From NCBI GenBank assembly GCA_944380775.1, contig CALWIP010000021.1:1-52591 (forward strand): a DNA stretch of 52,591 nucleotides, written 5' to 3'. This DNA comes from an uncultured Clostridia bacterium (GTDB lineage Bacteria; Bacillota; Clostridia; Oscillospirales; Acutalibacteraceae). A model generated the notes under the pieces. The model worked only from the letters and a program-made list of their open reading frames with translations, searched no databases and was not told the origin of the DNA. Both the position numbers and the translations under genes were made by a program. Position 1 is the stretch's first letter. Each line of letters begins with the position of its first letter. Shown here piece by piece: positions 41,781 through 50,782 of the stretch.

Positions 41781-43283
41781 ATGATGTTGACCCTGCATGT
41801 GAACCGCAAGCGCGAGCTGGGGAAGCGGGACCCCATGCTCTACGGGCAATTCATCGAACATTTCCACCGGCAGATCTACGGCGGCGTCTACGACCCGGGC
41901 AACCCGCTCTCAGACGCAGACGGCCTGCGCACGGACGTCCTCGAGGCGATGCGGCGCATTGGCGTGCCGGTGCTGCGCTGGCCGGGCGGCTGCTTTGTCT
42001 CTTCCTACCACTGGAAGGACGCGGTCGGCCCCGTGCGCAAGCCGGCGTTCGACAAGGCCTGGCGCGTGGAGGACCCGAACACCTTCGGCACGGACGAATA
42101 CATCCGCCTGTGCCGCAAGCTGGGCTGCGAACCGTACATCTGCACCAACGCGGGCACCGGCGCCGCGGAAGAGATGAGCGACTGGCTGGAATACTGCAAC
42201 CTCGAAAACGAAGGCCAATATGCGAAAGCGCGCATCGCAAACGGCTTCCCCGCGCCGCACCGGGTTAAATATTGGAGCATTGGCAATGAAAATTACGGTC
42301 CCTGGGAGATTGGCGCGAAGACCGCGGAGGAATGGGGACGCCTCGTGCTGGAAGCGGCCAAGATGATGAAACATGTGGACCCGACGGTCGAGCTTTCCGC
42401 CGCGGCGGTTCCGGACCTGGACTGGATGTTCCGCCTGCTGCAGCTCTGCGGCAGCCGCTTGGACTGGATTTCGCTGCACCAGTACTGGGACGCGCTCACC
42501 GAACAGGACAACCCGGCGGATTACGAGGCCTGCATGGCGTTCACCGCCAACTTGGGGAGCCAGGTGGACCGCGTGCGGGGGATTCTCAAAGCGCTGGGCC
42601 TGGAGAGGCGTATCCGCATTGCGTTTGACGAGTGGAACCTGCGCAGCTGGCACCACCCGAAGGTGCATTCGCAGGAGCTGGGCGTAGAGAAGGAAAGCTA
42701 CCTCGCCCCGCGGGACCTCAACGACCGCAACAGCACCTACACCATGGCGGACGCGGTTTTCAGCGCGTGTTTCCTCAACGAGATGCACCGCAACTGCGAC
42801 CTTGTCAAAATGGCGAATTTTGCGCCGGTGCTCAACACGCGCGGCTGCATTTACAGCTGGGAGGGCGGCGTCGTGCTGCGCAGCACCTACCAGGTGTTTG
42901 ACCTCTATGTCCATCATTTGGGCGACACGGTGGTCGACCTTTGGGCCGAGGGGGAGGCCCCGCGCTGGCAGGTGCGCCGCAAAGACGGAGATCTGGCGGA
43001 GGTGGAGGCGCTCGACCTGCTGGCGACGGGGTGGTCCAACCGGGAGGGCATTGCCCTTGCGGCGGTGAACAAGCACGCGGACCAGCCGCAGGAGATCCTT
43101 TTGGACCCCGCCTCCGCGGGCAGGGCGTTCACCGTTTTCACGGTCAACGGCCCGTCGAAGGATTCCTACAACGACGTGGGGCGCACGGAAATTTCCGTGC
43201 GCAAGTCTGCGGAGGGGGTTTGCCGCGCGGGCGAAGCGCTCGTGCTGGAACCGCATTCCGTCAACGTCATTGAAATCGCATAA
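41781..43283 (+). CDS. Alpha-L-arabinofuranosidase, GH51
   Basis: A 500-residue cytoplasmic glycosidase without signal peptide. A (beta/alpha)8 barrel and a C-terminal beta-sandwich are expected. The acid/base lies in SIGNENYGPWEIG and the nucleophile Glu in IAFDEWN; LRWPGGCFVSSYHWKD is a family mark. It releases arabinose from short oligosaccharides taken into the cell. Two ATG codons (41781 and 41784) follow AAGGAGG; either could be used. No transporter is adjacent. Confidence 0.93.
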   Translation: MMLTLHVNRKRELGKRDPMLYGQFIEHFHRQIYGGVYDPGNPLSDADGLRTDVLEAMRRIGVPVLRWPGGCFVSSYHWKDAVGPVRKPAFDKAWRVEDPNTFGTDEYIRLCRKLGCEPYICTNAGTGAAEEMSDWLEYCNLENEGQYAKARIANGFPAPHRVKYWSIGNENYGPWEIGAKTAEEWGRLVLEAAKMMKHVDPTVELSAAAVPDLDWMFRLLQLCGSRLDWISLHQYWDALTEQDNPADYEACMAFTANLGSQVDRVRGILKALGLERRIRIAFDEWNLRSWHHPKVHSQELGVEKESYLAPRDLNDRNSTYTMADAVFSACFLNEMHRNCDLVKMANFAPVLNTRGCIYSWEGGVVLRSTYQVFDLYVHHLGDTVVDLWAEGEAPRWQVRRKDGDLAEVEALDLLATGWSNREGIALAAVNKHADQPQEILLDPASAGRAFTVFTVNGPSKDSYNDVGRTEISVRKSAEGVCRAGEALVLEPHSVNVIEIA

Positions 43284-43296
43284 CGCCGCCAGAACG

Positions 43297-43334
43297 CCGT
43301 TTGGCCGCTCTCCTTCTGGAGGGCGGCCAAACGC
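43297..43334. terminator. Bidirectional terminator between GH51 and the DtxR-type gene
   Basis: GTTTGGCCG pairs with CGGCCAAAC with an inner CTCC/GGAG stem. Confidence 0.85.
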
Positions 43335-43700
43335 TTATCCATGGTCCTGGACGTACGCCTTGATGCGGTCGAACGTCTCCTGGCTGATGATGTGCTCAAT
43401 CCGGCACGCGTCGCGCGTGGCGGGTTCCTCCCCGAGGCCGAGCGTCTGCTGCAAAAACCGGGAGATGAGCCGGTGGCGCTCATAGATGGCCTCCGCCTTT
43501 TCCCGGCCTTTTTCGGTGAGCAGCAGGTTCCCGCTCTGTTCAACGGCGACATAGCCGGTCTCCCGCAGGATGCTCATTGCGCGGCTGACGCTGGCCTTGG
43601 TGTAGCCGAGCTCGTTCGCCACGTCGACGGAGCGGACATAGCCCTGCCTTTGCCGCAGGATCAAGATGGTCTCGAGATAATTTTCCCCGGATTCCTGCAT
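43335..43700 (-). CDS. DtxR/MntR-family metal-dependent regulator, short form
   Basis: A 121-residue repressor: winged helix (YVRSVDVANELGYTKASVSRAM, GYVAVEQSGNLLLTEKG) and dimerisation domain, with no SH3 domain, as in MntR. The metal site can be aligned by number with MntR: H76, E102 and H103 fit, but position 99 is Cys, as in the iron regulator DtxR, and position 7 is Asn where MntR has Asp. It may therefore sense iron or have changed specificity. GAAAGGAAG precedes the ATG. It sits 23 bp after the aldo/keto reductase and may be cotranscribed with it. Confidence 0.9.
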   Translation of the reverse strand: MQESGENYLETILILRQRQGYVRSVDVANELGYTKASVSRAMSILRETGYVAVEQSGNLLLTEKGREKAEAIYERHRLISRFLQQTLGLGEEPATRDACRIEHIISQETFDRIKAYVQDHG

Positions 43701-43723
43701 ACGGTTCCTTCCTTTCTACCGGA

Positions 43724-44731
43724 TCACAAAAATGTCCGGTAATCCTCATAATTCCGGCGCAGCAGCGCGGGCGTATCCAGCCCGTAGGGGCAGTGGTCCT
43801 TGCAATGGTTGCAGCCGACGCAGGCGTCGATGCGCGCCATCTGCGCCTGGCCTTCCGGCGTCAGGTACTGCGCCGCGGGGGAACGCCGCAGCAGCAGCGA
43901 CATCCGCGCGCAGGTGGGGATATCGATCCCCGCGGGGCAGGGCAGACAATAGCCGCAGCCGCGGCAGAATTCGCCGGAGAGTTCCTCGCGGTCCTTTTGG
44001 ATCAACGCCCAAAGGTCCTCGTTGAGCTGGGGTTCCTCTTCCTGGTAGGAGAGGAATTCGTCCAATTCGCGTTCCCGCTGCACGCCCCAGAGCGGCAGCA
44101 CGTTGTCAAACTGCGCCAAAAACGCATAAGCGGCGTCGGACCGCGTAATCAGGCCGCCGGAGAGGCCTTTCATGGCCAAAAACCCGACGTTCTTTTCCTT
44201 ACAAAGCCCGACGAGCGCGCGTTCCTGTTCCCCGGCAAGGTAGCTAAACGGGAATTGCAGCGTCTCATACAGCCCGGATTCCACCGCTTCGCGCGCAACG
44301 GAGAGCCGGTGGTTGGTGATGCCGATGTGCCGGACCTTGCCCTGCGCGACGGCCTCCTGCATGGCCTCGTACAGCCCGGTGCCGTCGCCGGGTTTCGGGC
44401 AGAACGCGGGATTATGGAACTGGTAAAGATCGACATATTCCGTGCGGAGCAGGCGCAGGCTGGTTTCCAGGTCCTTCCAGAAGCCGGCGGCGTCTTTCGC
44501 GGGCGTTTTGGTCGCCAGGACAATCTGATCCCGCACGCCGGAGAGCGCTTCCCCGAGCTTTTCCTCGCTGTCCGTATAGCTGCGCGCGGTATCGAAAAAA
44601 CGGATCCCGTTCTCATATGCCTTGCGCAGCAAAAACACCGCTTCCTCCATCGAGACCCGCTGCACGGGGAGCGCGCCGAACCCGTTTTTCGGCACGGTGA
44701 TCCCCGTTCTCCCCAAACTGACCGTCCTCAT
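43724..44731 (-). CDS. Aldo/keto reductase with C-terminal [4Fe-4S] ferredoxin domain
   Basis: A 335-residue protein. The AKR barrel has the catalytic residues Asp and Tyr in FFDTARSYTDSEE, Lys in LATKTP and His in YQFHNP. Residues 250-335 are an iron-sulfur domain with CRGCGYCLPCP and CVGCNHCKDHCPYG, enough for two clusters. Such fusions are frequent in anaerobes; electrons may pass from ferredoxin to a carbonyl substrate, which is unknown. The start MRTVSLG at 44731 has GGAGGA upstream; the longer frame is part of a 180-nt leader. Confidence 0.88.
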   Translation of the reverse strand: MRTVSLGRTGITVPKNGFGALPVQRVSMEEAVFLLRKAYENGIRFFDTARSYTDSEEKLGEALSGVRDQIVLATKTPAKDAAGFWKDLETSLRLLRTEYVDLYQFHNPAFCPKPGDGTGLYEAMQEAVAQGKVRHIGITNHRLSVAREAVESGLYETLQFPFSYLAGEQERALVGLCKEKNVGFLAMKGLSGGLITRSDAAYAFLAQFDNVLPLWGVQRERELDEFLSYQEEEPQLNEDLWALIQKDREELSGEFCRGCGYCLPCPAGIDIPTCARMSLLLRRSPAAQYLTPEGQAQMARIDACVGCNHCKDHCPYGLDTPALLRRNYEDYRTFL

Positions 44732-44911
44732 CCGTCTTCCTCCTTTTTTACGCCGCGCATTGCGGCCTCCAAAGCCGGCCTCGCCGCGCAGCAAAACGCC
44801 GCTGCTTGCGCCCGCGAAAACGCCCTGTTCTCCAACGCGCATGGCCCGGGGGTCCGCCTGCGCCTCATGCGCTGCGGGCCCTTCTTTTCCTCTTCCCTGG
44901 TCCTGTTTTTT

Positions 44912-44940
44912 ATTATACCAGTTTTTTCCCGGACGGGCAA
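44912..44940 (-). promoter_or_regulatory. Promoter of the aldo/keto reductase gene
   Basis: On the minus strand TTGCCC (44935-44940), 17 bp, TATAAT (44912-44917). The region 44732-45110 holds only this promoter, its long leader and the GH2 promoter; I see no other element in it. Confidence 0.7.
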
Positions 44941-45019
44941 GCAAAAAGCCGGGCCAAGCCGTCTGGGCCATAAAAAATGTGTGGATTTTTCACCAGGAGG
45001 GGAATTCCCTTCCCGCGCA

Positions 45020-45028
45020 TGCTATAAT
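45020..45028 (+). promoter_or_regulatory. Extended -10 promoter of the GH2 gene
   Basis: TGC followed by TATAAT (45023-45028), with no convincing -35 box. Confidence 0.6.
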
Positions 45029-45110
45029 AGGAAAACAACGGAAGCCATCCCGGCGGCGGGGACGCTTTCCCGGCGGCCGGAAATCCATAGGAACAGGAGA
45101 TGCAAATTCA

Positions 45111-46924
45111 TGCTTTACCCCAAAATGAACAGCTCCCGCGCGCTCATCGACCTCTGCGGCGTGTGGGATTTCCGCCTGGGCGGCACGGAACTGGAGGAAT
45201 CGCTGGCAGGCGCGCCGCTGCCGGACCCGATGACGATGGCGGTCCCCGCCTCCTACAACGAGCAAAAGGAATCCGCCGCGCTGCGCGACCACTACGGCTG
45301 GGCCTACTACCAGCGGGAGGTTTCGGTGCCGCGCGCGCTGCTGGGCAGCCGCCTGGTGCTGCGGTTCGGCTCGGTGACGCACACCGCGCGCGTCTACTGG
45401 AACGGCGCGCTCGTCGCTGCGCACAAGGGCGGCTTCCTGCCGTTTGAAGCAGAGCTCACGGGCCGCGCCCGGGCGGGCGCAAACCTGCTCACTGTCGCGG
45501 TGGACAACCGCATTGATTTCAGCACACTGCCGGTCGGCTGCGAAACGGGAAGCGGCATGTTCGGCAGCAGCGACCCGGACATCCCGAGCGTAGCGGCGGT
45601 GCAGCGCAAGCCGCGCAACGCGCCGAATTTCGACTTCTTCAACTATGCCGGCATCCACCGGCCGGTGCGGCTTTACACCACGCCCGCGCAGTACATCTCG
45701 GACCTCACGCTTGTGCCGTCGCTCGACGGCGCAACGGGCCTGGTTTCCTACGAGGTGGAAACCTGCGGCGAGGGGGAACCCGCTGTTTCCGTGCGGGACC
45801 GCGACGGCAACGAGGTGGCCGCCGCCCGCGGCGCAAAGGGCGTGCTTTCCATCCCGCAGGCGCAGCTCTGGGAGCCCGGCCACCCGTACCTTTACACCGC
45901 GCACGTGACGTTCGGCGAGGACGAATACGACCAAGATTTCGGCGTGCGCACCATCGAAGTGCGCGGCACGGAATTCCTTCTCAACGGCAAGCCGTTCTAT
46001 TTCAAAGGGTTCGGCAAGCACGAAGATTCCCCGTTCCGCGGGCGCGGCCTGGACAATTGCCTCAACGTCAAAGACCTCTCGCTCATCCACTGGTTTGGCG
46101 CGAATTCGTTCCGCACCAGCCACTATCCCTACGCGGAAGAGATTTACGACCTCTGCGACCGCGAAGGCGTCGTCGTCATCGACGAAGTCCCCGCCGTCGG
46201 CGTGAATTTTGACATGTTCGGCGCGAGCGATGTGAACACCTACCAGTCCATCCGCACGGCGGAGCACCACCGCGAGGTCATCCGGGACCTGATTGCGCGC
46301 GATAAAAACCATCCCTGCGTGGTCATGTGGTCCATCGCGAACGAGCCGGACACCGAGCTCTTCGCGGAATCTGCGGCGGAATATTTCCACCCGCTCTACG
46401 AACTCACGCACGCCTGCGACCCGCAAAACCGCCCGGTGACGCTCGTCTGCGTGCAGAACAACTACACGCGCGACCCCGTTACGCCGGAAATGGACGTCGT
46501 CTGCCTGAACCGTTACTACGGCTGGTACATTTTGGGCGGCGAGCTCGAAGCGGCGGAAGAGGCGTTCCGCAACGAGATGCGTTACTGGGCCGCGCTCGGC
46601 AAACCGGTGATGATGACCGAGTACGGCGCCGACACCATCAGCGGCCTGCATCTGGCCACGCCCGCGATGTTCAGCGAGGAATACCAGATGGAATATTATG
46701 AGCATATGAACCGCGTGCTGGACGAATGCCCGTTCATCATGGGGGAACAGATTTGGAATTTCGCCGATTTCGCCACCATCCAGGGCCTCCGGCGCGTGGA
46801 CGGCAACAAAAAAGGCCTGCTCACGCGGGACCGCAGGCCGAAGCTCGCGGCGCATTATTTCCGCCACCGCTGGCACGGCATCCCGGATTTCGGCTACCAG
46901 GCACAGAAAAAAGCCCGGGAATAA
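45111..46924 (+). CDS. uidA: Beta-glucuronidase, GH2
   Basis: A 604-residue cytoplasmic enzyme of the E. coli GUS type. Sugar-binding and immunoglobulin-like domains precede the barrel. The acid/base is in WSIANEPDT, the nucleophile in MTEYGADT, and the NxK motif that reads the glucuronate carboxylate is GNKKGLLTRD. The NRYYGWY and GEQIWNFADFAT segments are classic. The active-site loop after VGVNF is about nine residues shorter than in E. coli, so it is a small- or no-loop enzyme by the gut GUS scheme. Substrates may be host or drug glucuronides or plant glycans. AGGAG precedes the ATG. Confidence 0.93.
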
Positions 46925-46979
46925 CCCGCGCGGCCGGCGCGGATTTTCGGAAAAGTACGGCGGAAAGAGGGGATGCGGT

Positions 46980-48062
46980 GTGAACGGGTTGGAGGAATAT
47001 CTGTTTTGGCGGGGGGATTTGCCGGTTTTTCAAACCGGCCTCAACCACGCGGACCTGCTGCTGCTCTCCCGCGCGGCGGCCTTCCCGCTGGAAGGCGTCA
47101 CGCCCGCGTGGAACGGCAGCGTGGGGCGCTCCGTGCCGCTGGCCCGCGCGTGGGAGTCCTGCGCCGGCCGGCGGTTTGCCTGCCCCGAAGACGCCGCCCT
47201 CCTGCGCGCCATGGCCACGAGCGAGCGGTTCTCCGGCGTGTTGCTCTCCGGCTACGAGTCCGCCCCTGACGGCGCGCCGTTTGCCGCCGTCACGCTGTTG
47301 GCGGGGGACGGTTCTGTCACAGCGGTGTTCGGCGGCCCGGGCTGCCGCCAGAACCGCTGGCGCGCCGCGCTGCTCTTGGGGCCTGCGGCGCTGGCGCACG
47401 CCGCCCACTGGTCTGCCGCCTACCTGGAAAAGGCCGCCGCGCTGTTCGGCGGGCGGGTCCGCTCCACGGGCTACGGCTTGGGAGGAGACCTGGCGGAGCT
47501 GGCGGCGGCGCAGTGCTGGAATAAACTGCGCGCCCGCTTTGCGGAAGCCGTCTCGTTCGACGCCTCGGGCATGCTTTCGCGCTCCGGCCCGGAGGTCCCC
47601 GCGCCGGACCCTGCGTTCGCGGCCAAATGCAGCCGGTACCTCCCGCAGACCTCCGTGCTGGAGCTCTTCCTGCTCTTCGGCGCCGAAGCGCGCATCGCCC
47701 GCTGCCGGGACCCCGGCCGGCACGACGCCTACGCCTGGGAGGCCGGCCCCGGCGGCATCCGCTGCATGCCCGGCGCGCGGGCGCAGGGGCAATTCCTGGA
47801 CCGCCCGCTGCGCTCCTGGCTGCTGAGCGGCGCGCCGGACAGCCGCGCCCGCTTTGCCGCGGCGCTCGGCGAACTGCTGCGGGAAACCGCTCCCGCGCCG
47901 CCCTGGGACCCGGCCTGCCCGCACCGCTTGCGGGAAGCGCTGCGCGCCCGGGACAGCCTGGACGAGGAGACGCGCCATTTGCTGCTGGCCCTCGCAGCGG
48001 ACTGGGACGCCGCGGCGCGCGGGGCGTCGCTGCCGCTCTGGGGCGCGCCGGACGTCCCTTAA
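46980..48062 (+). CDS. DUF2974 (Mbeg1-like) protein lacking the catalytic serine
   Basis: A 360-residue cytoplasmic protein. The start NGLEEYLFWRGDLPVFQTGLN is typical of the DUF2974 lipase-like family. Family members usually carry FRGT in the core and the nucleophile elbow GHSKGGNLA. Here the core reads FGGP (117-120) and the elbow GYGLGGDLA (164-172), with Gly166 in place of the serine. Hydrolase activity by the usual mechanism is therefore lost, although the frame is intact. The start codon is GTG behind GAGGGG. It lies 55 bp after the GH2 gene and is probably cotranscribed. Role unknown. Confidence 0.75.
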   Translation: MNGLEEYLFWRGDLPVFQTGLNHADLLLLSRAAAFPLEGVTPAWNGSVGRSVPLARAWESCAGRRFACPEDAALLRAMATSERFSGVLLSGYESAPDGAPFAAVTLLAGDGSVTAVFGGPGCRQNRWRAALLLGPAALAHAAHWSAAYLEKAAALFGGRVRSTGYGLGGDLAELAAAQCWNKLRARFAEAVSFDASGMLSRSGPEVPAPDPAFAAKCSRYLPQTSVLELFLLFGAEARIARCRDPGRHDAYAWEAGPGGIRCMPGARAQGQFLDRPLRSWLLSGAPDSRARFAAALGELLRETAPAPPWDPACPHRLREALRARDSLDEETRHLLLALAADWDAAARGASLPLWGAPDVP

Positions 48063-48070
48063 AACATTCC

Positions 48071-48094
48071 CGCCGGGGCGACCCGGCGTTTTTT
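48071..48094 (+). terminator. Terminator after GH2-DUF2974
   Basis: CGCCGGG, loop GCGA, CCCGGCG, then TTTTTT. Confidence 0.95.
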
Positions 48095-48099
48095 GCGCC

Positions 48100-48134
48100 A
48101 AAAAAGAGGAGGGGCCCGGCGCGCGGGTCCCTCC
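48100..48134 (-). terminator. Terminator after the SnoaL-like gene
   Basis: On the minus strand GGAGGG and CCCG pair with CCGGG and CCCTCC, followed by TCTTTTTT. Confidence 0.8.
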
Positions 48135-48160
48135 GTAAAACTCCCCAAGGCGGTCCGCAC

Positions 48161-48499
48161 TCAGCGCGGGCGCACAATGTATTCCGTAATCAGGCCGTTT
48201 TCATCGACCGTCGCCGCACCGATGCACGGGATGTGCAGCTCGGCTAAGTCGACGTCGTATTCCATCGAATTCGGGTTCTGGCGGACGATATTCGCCTTGA
48301 CGGTGTAGGTGGCGAACACGCCTTCAAACGCCTTTTTCACGCCCTCGCGGCCGGAAGCGACGACATCCGGGAATTTCCACGGGCGCGCGCCGCCGTCGAC
48401 AAACGAGCATTCTTCCGCAAACAGCGCGGCAACCTGCTCCGCATTCCCGGAATTCAGGCCGGCGACATATTTTTGCAGGATCTCCGCTACATCAATCAT
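48161..48499 (-). CDS. SnoaL-like / NTF2-like polyketide cyclase-fold protein
   Basis: A 112-residue cone-shaped NTF2-fold protein: ILQKYVAGLNSGNAEQVAALF, CSFVDGGARPW, FATYTVKANIV and the end ATVDENGLITEYIVRPR. The family covers isomerases, dehydratases and non-catalytic binding proteins, so function is open. The ATG at 48499 is preferred over a longer frame because of AAGGAG upstream. It follows the flavin ene-reductase gene by about 160 bp on the same strand and may act on the same compound. Confidence 0.8.
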   Translation of the reverse strand: MIDVAEILQKYVAGLNSGNAEQVAALFAEECSFVDGGARPWKFPDVVASGREGVKKAFEGVFATYTVKANIVRQNPNSMEYDVDLAELHIPCIGAATVDENGLITEYIVRPR

Positions 48500-48660
48500 G
48501 GGTCGCACTCTCCTTTTCAAGCGATGGAAAGGGCGCTGCCGCGCGGGGGGTTCCGTCATGAGCCGCGCGGCGCGGTTCCTTTCCTTGTTGGTTCGTTCGG
48601 GGATCTATTGGGGGATCCCTCTTTGCCTCCCCTTCCGGATCCTCCCGCCGGGGCGCGGGT

Positions 48661-50604
48661 TTAGATCTTCTGCGCCACGCGGTACGCCTCGTAGATGGCC
48701 CACTTGGCGTCGCGCGCCTTCACGGCGTCGCCGACCGTGTACACTTCGGGCGCAAGGCCTTCCGCGTCAAACGGCACATAGGGCTTTGAGCCGAGCGCCA
48801 GCACGACATGGTCGTAGCCGTCCAGGGTGACCTTTTCGCCGTTGCATTCCGCCACGACGCCGCCCGGGATGAACTCGAGGACCTTCGTGTTCACATGGAC
48901 GTCGACCTCTTCCTTCTTCAGGCGGTCCATCAGGTCGTTGCGCACGGTGAGGTAGAGCTTCTCCGCGAGCGCCGGGAGCATTTCGACAATGGAGACCTTC
49001 GTGCAGTAGTCGGTCGCATATTCCGCCGTCTCGACGCCGACTTCGCCGCCGCCGATGATCAGCACGCTGGACTTGAGCACCGGGTCGCCGAGCAGCACGT
49101 CGTTCGCCTGCACCACGCCGGTGGCGCCGATGCCCGGGATGTTCGGGATGACGGGCTTCGCGCCGGTGGCCATGATGAGCACGTCTGGCGCAAGGCTGCG
49201 GATGAGCTCCGGCGTCGCTTCGGTGTCAAACCGCAGGTCGACGCCGTTCTTCTTGCACATGTGCAGCTGGTAACGGATGGCGCGGGTGAGTCCCTGCTTG
49301 AACGGCGGGTACGCCGCAATGAGGAACTGGCCGCCGACACGGTTCGCGCTGTTCTTTTCCAGCAGCGTCACCTTGTGGCCGCGGCCGGCCGCCATGTAAG
49401 CCGCTACCAGGCCCGCCGGGCCGGCGCCGACCACGACGACGTTCTTCGGGTTTTCGGTCGGGGTGAGCATGCGGTCGGCGCGGTGGCTCGACTCGGGGTT
49501 CAGCATGCAGCCCACGCCCCAGTCGCCGGGCATGAGGTTTTCCGGGTAGTTGAATTCCATGCAGCGCTGCGTGCAGCCCAGGCACGGGATGATGTCTTCA
49601 AGCACGCCGGCGTTCATCTTGTTCGGGAAATCCGGGTCGCAGATGGACTGGCGGCCGAGCGACACCGCGTCGCAGTCGCCGCGCTTAATGGCGGTCTCGA
49701 TGGTGTACGGGTCGTGGAACAGGCCGACGGAGAACACCGGGATGTCCACGGCCTCCTTGATGCGGCGGGCCGCCGGGAGGTTCCAGCCGGACTGCCAGCT
49801 CGACGGCGGGACGATGGTCTGCCAGGTCTCATATGTACCGGCGGAGATGTGCAGCGCGTCGTAGCCGTAATCTTCCAGCATCTGCGCGAAGACGACGCTC
49901 TCTTCTATCTCCAGGCCGCCGATGCGGTTTTCCTTCGAGGAGATGCGGGCCGTCACGACGAAGTCGCTGCCGCAGGCCGCCTTGATGCCCTCGACAACCA
50001 GCTTCATGAAATAGGCGCGGCCTTCCATGCCGCCGCCGAACTCGTCTACACGCTTGTTCGAGCGCGGCGAGAGGAACTGGCCGCCCATGTAGCCGTGCGC
50101 CGCGTGGATCTCGACGCCGTCGAAGCCCGCGTTCTTGCAGCGCACCGCCGCGTCGACATAGTGCTGGATGAGGTCGTACACTTCCTGGGTGGTAAACTCG
50201 TGCGGGGTCTCGCGGTTGGTCGGGCACGGCACGCTCGACGGCGCCGCAATCTGCTCGCCGGCCATCGCCGCAACCGTTTCACGGCCGGCGTGGTGCAGCT
50301 GCACAATGACGTGCGCGCCGCGGTTCTTGATGAAATTGGCCAGCTTCTTCAGGCCCTCCGCGCCGTCGTCGTTCCAAACGTTCGGCTCGCACGGCATGCC
50401 GACGCCGCGGCGCTCGACAGACGCAATTTCAATAATAATCAGGCCGAAGCCGCCTGCCGCACGCGCGCCGTAGTAATCCAGCGTCGCCTGCTGCACCAGG
50501 CCGTTCATGTCAAATACGCCTGAATCCATCGCCGGGACGATCAAACGGTTTTTGATCTGTAAATTCCCAAGCTTATACGGGGTAAATGTGTTTTCGAAAT
50601 GCAT
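48661..50604 (-). CDS. NADH:flavin ene-reductase, 2,4-dienoyl-CoA reductase/BaiCD-like, FMN-FAD-[4Fe-4S]
   Basis: A 647-residue three-part enzyme. An old-yellow-enzyme barrel binds FMN ([34 protein letters not shown]). The iron-sulfur site is [11 protein letters not shown] with a further Cys in GVGCMLNP. The C-terminal FAD/NAD domains have [17 protein letters not shown] and [15 protein letters not shown]. Relatives reduce double bonds of dienoyl-CoA, bile acid intermediates, cinnamates or other enoates in anaerobes. The start MHFENTF at 50604 is chosen; two ATGs a few codons upstream are possible. It is divergent from a PucR/CdaR-type regulator, which probably controls it. Confidence 0.9.
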   Translation of the reverse strand: MHFENTFTPYKLGNLQIKNRLIVPAMDSGVFDMNGLVQQATLDYYGARAAGGFGLIIIEIASVERRGVGMPCEPNVWNDDGAEGLKKLANFIKNRGAHVIVQLHHAGRETVAAMAGEQIAAPSSVPCPTNRETPHEFTTQEVYDLIQHYVDAAVRCKNAGFDGVEIHAAHGYMGGQFLSPRSNKRVDEFGGGMEGRAYFMKLVVEGIKAACGSDFVVTARISSKENRIGGLEIEESVVFAQMLEDYGYDALHISAGTYETWQTIVPPSSWQSGWNLPAARRIKEAVDIPVFSVGLFHDPYTIETAIKRGDCDAVSLGRQSICDPDFPNKMNAGVLEDIIPCLGCTQRCMEFNYPENLMPGDWGVGCMLNPESSHRADRMLTPTENPKNVVVVGAGPAGLVAAYMAAGRGHKVTLLEKNSANRVGGQFLIAAYPPFKQGLTRAIRYQLHMCKKNGVDLRFDTEATPELIRSLAPDVLIMATGAKPVIPNIPGIGATGVVQANDVLLGDPVLKSSVLIIGGGEVGVETAEYATDYCTKVSIVEMLPALAEKLYLTVRNDLMDRLKKEEVDVHVNTKVLEFIPGGVVAECNGEKVTLDGYDHVVLALGSKPYVPFDAEGLAPEVYTVGDAVKARDAKWAIYEAYRVAQKI

Positions 50605-50648
50605 AATCTCGACCATCCTTCCCATTTCCGCTTTTTTGGTGAAACAGC

Positions 50649-50676
50649 TTGAACAAAATCAACAGTTTGTTATAAT
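50649..50676 (+). promoter_or_regulatory. Promoter of the PucR/CdaR-type regulator gene
   Basis: TTGAAC (50649-50654), 16 bp, TATAAT (50671-50676). Its -10 box is shared with the opposite promoter of the ene-reductase. Confidence 0.65.
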
Positions 50677-50699
50677 ATTTACAGGAGATGTTCCTGCAA
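50672..50699 (-). promoter_or_regulatory. Promoter of the ene-reductase gene
   Basis: On the minus strand TTGCAG (50694-50699), 16 bp, TATTAT (50672-50677). The inverted repeat CAGGA-N5-TCCTG (50682-50696) lies in its spacer and touches the -35 box, a likely operator. Confidence 0.6.
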
Positions 50700-50782
50700 T
50701 ATCACTACAGATTTATGGTAACACAAGATTTTTCCAAAAAACATGTAGAATTTTGAAAAGCGGGAAGGAGGATTTGTTTAAA

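Noticed and set aside
43793-45110. 5-prime extension of the GH2 frame to 1043 codons
   Set aside because: The added part is antisense to the aldo/keto reductase and reads through the GH2 promoter. The true start is 45111.
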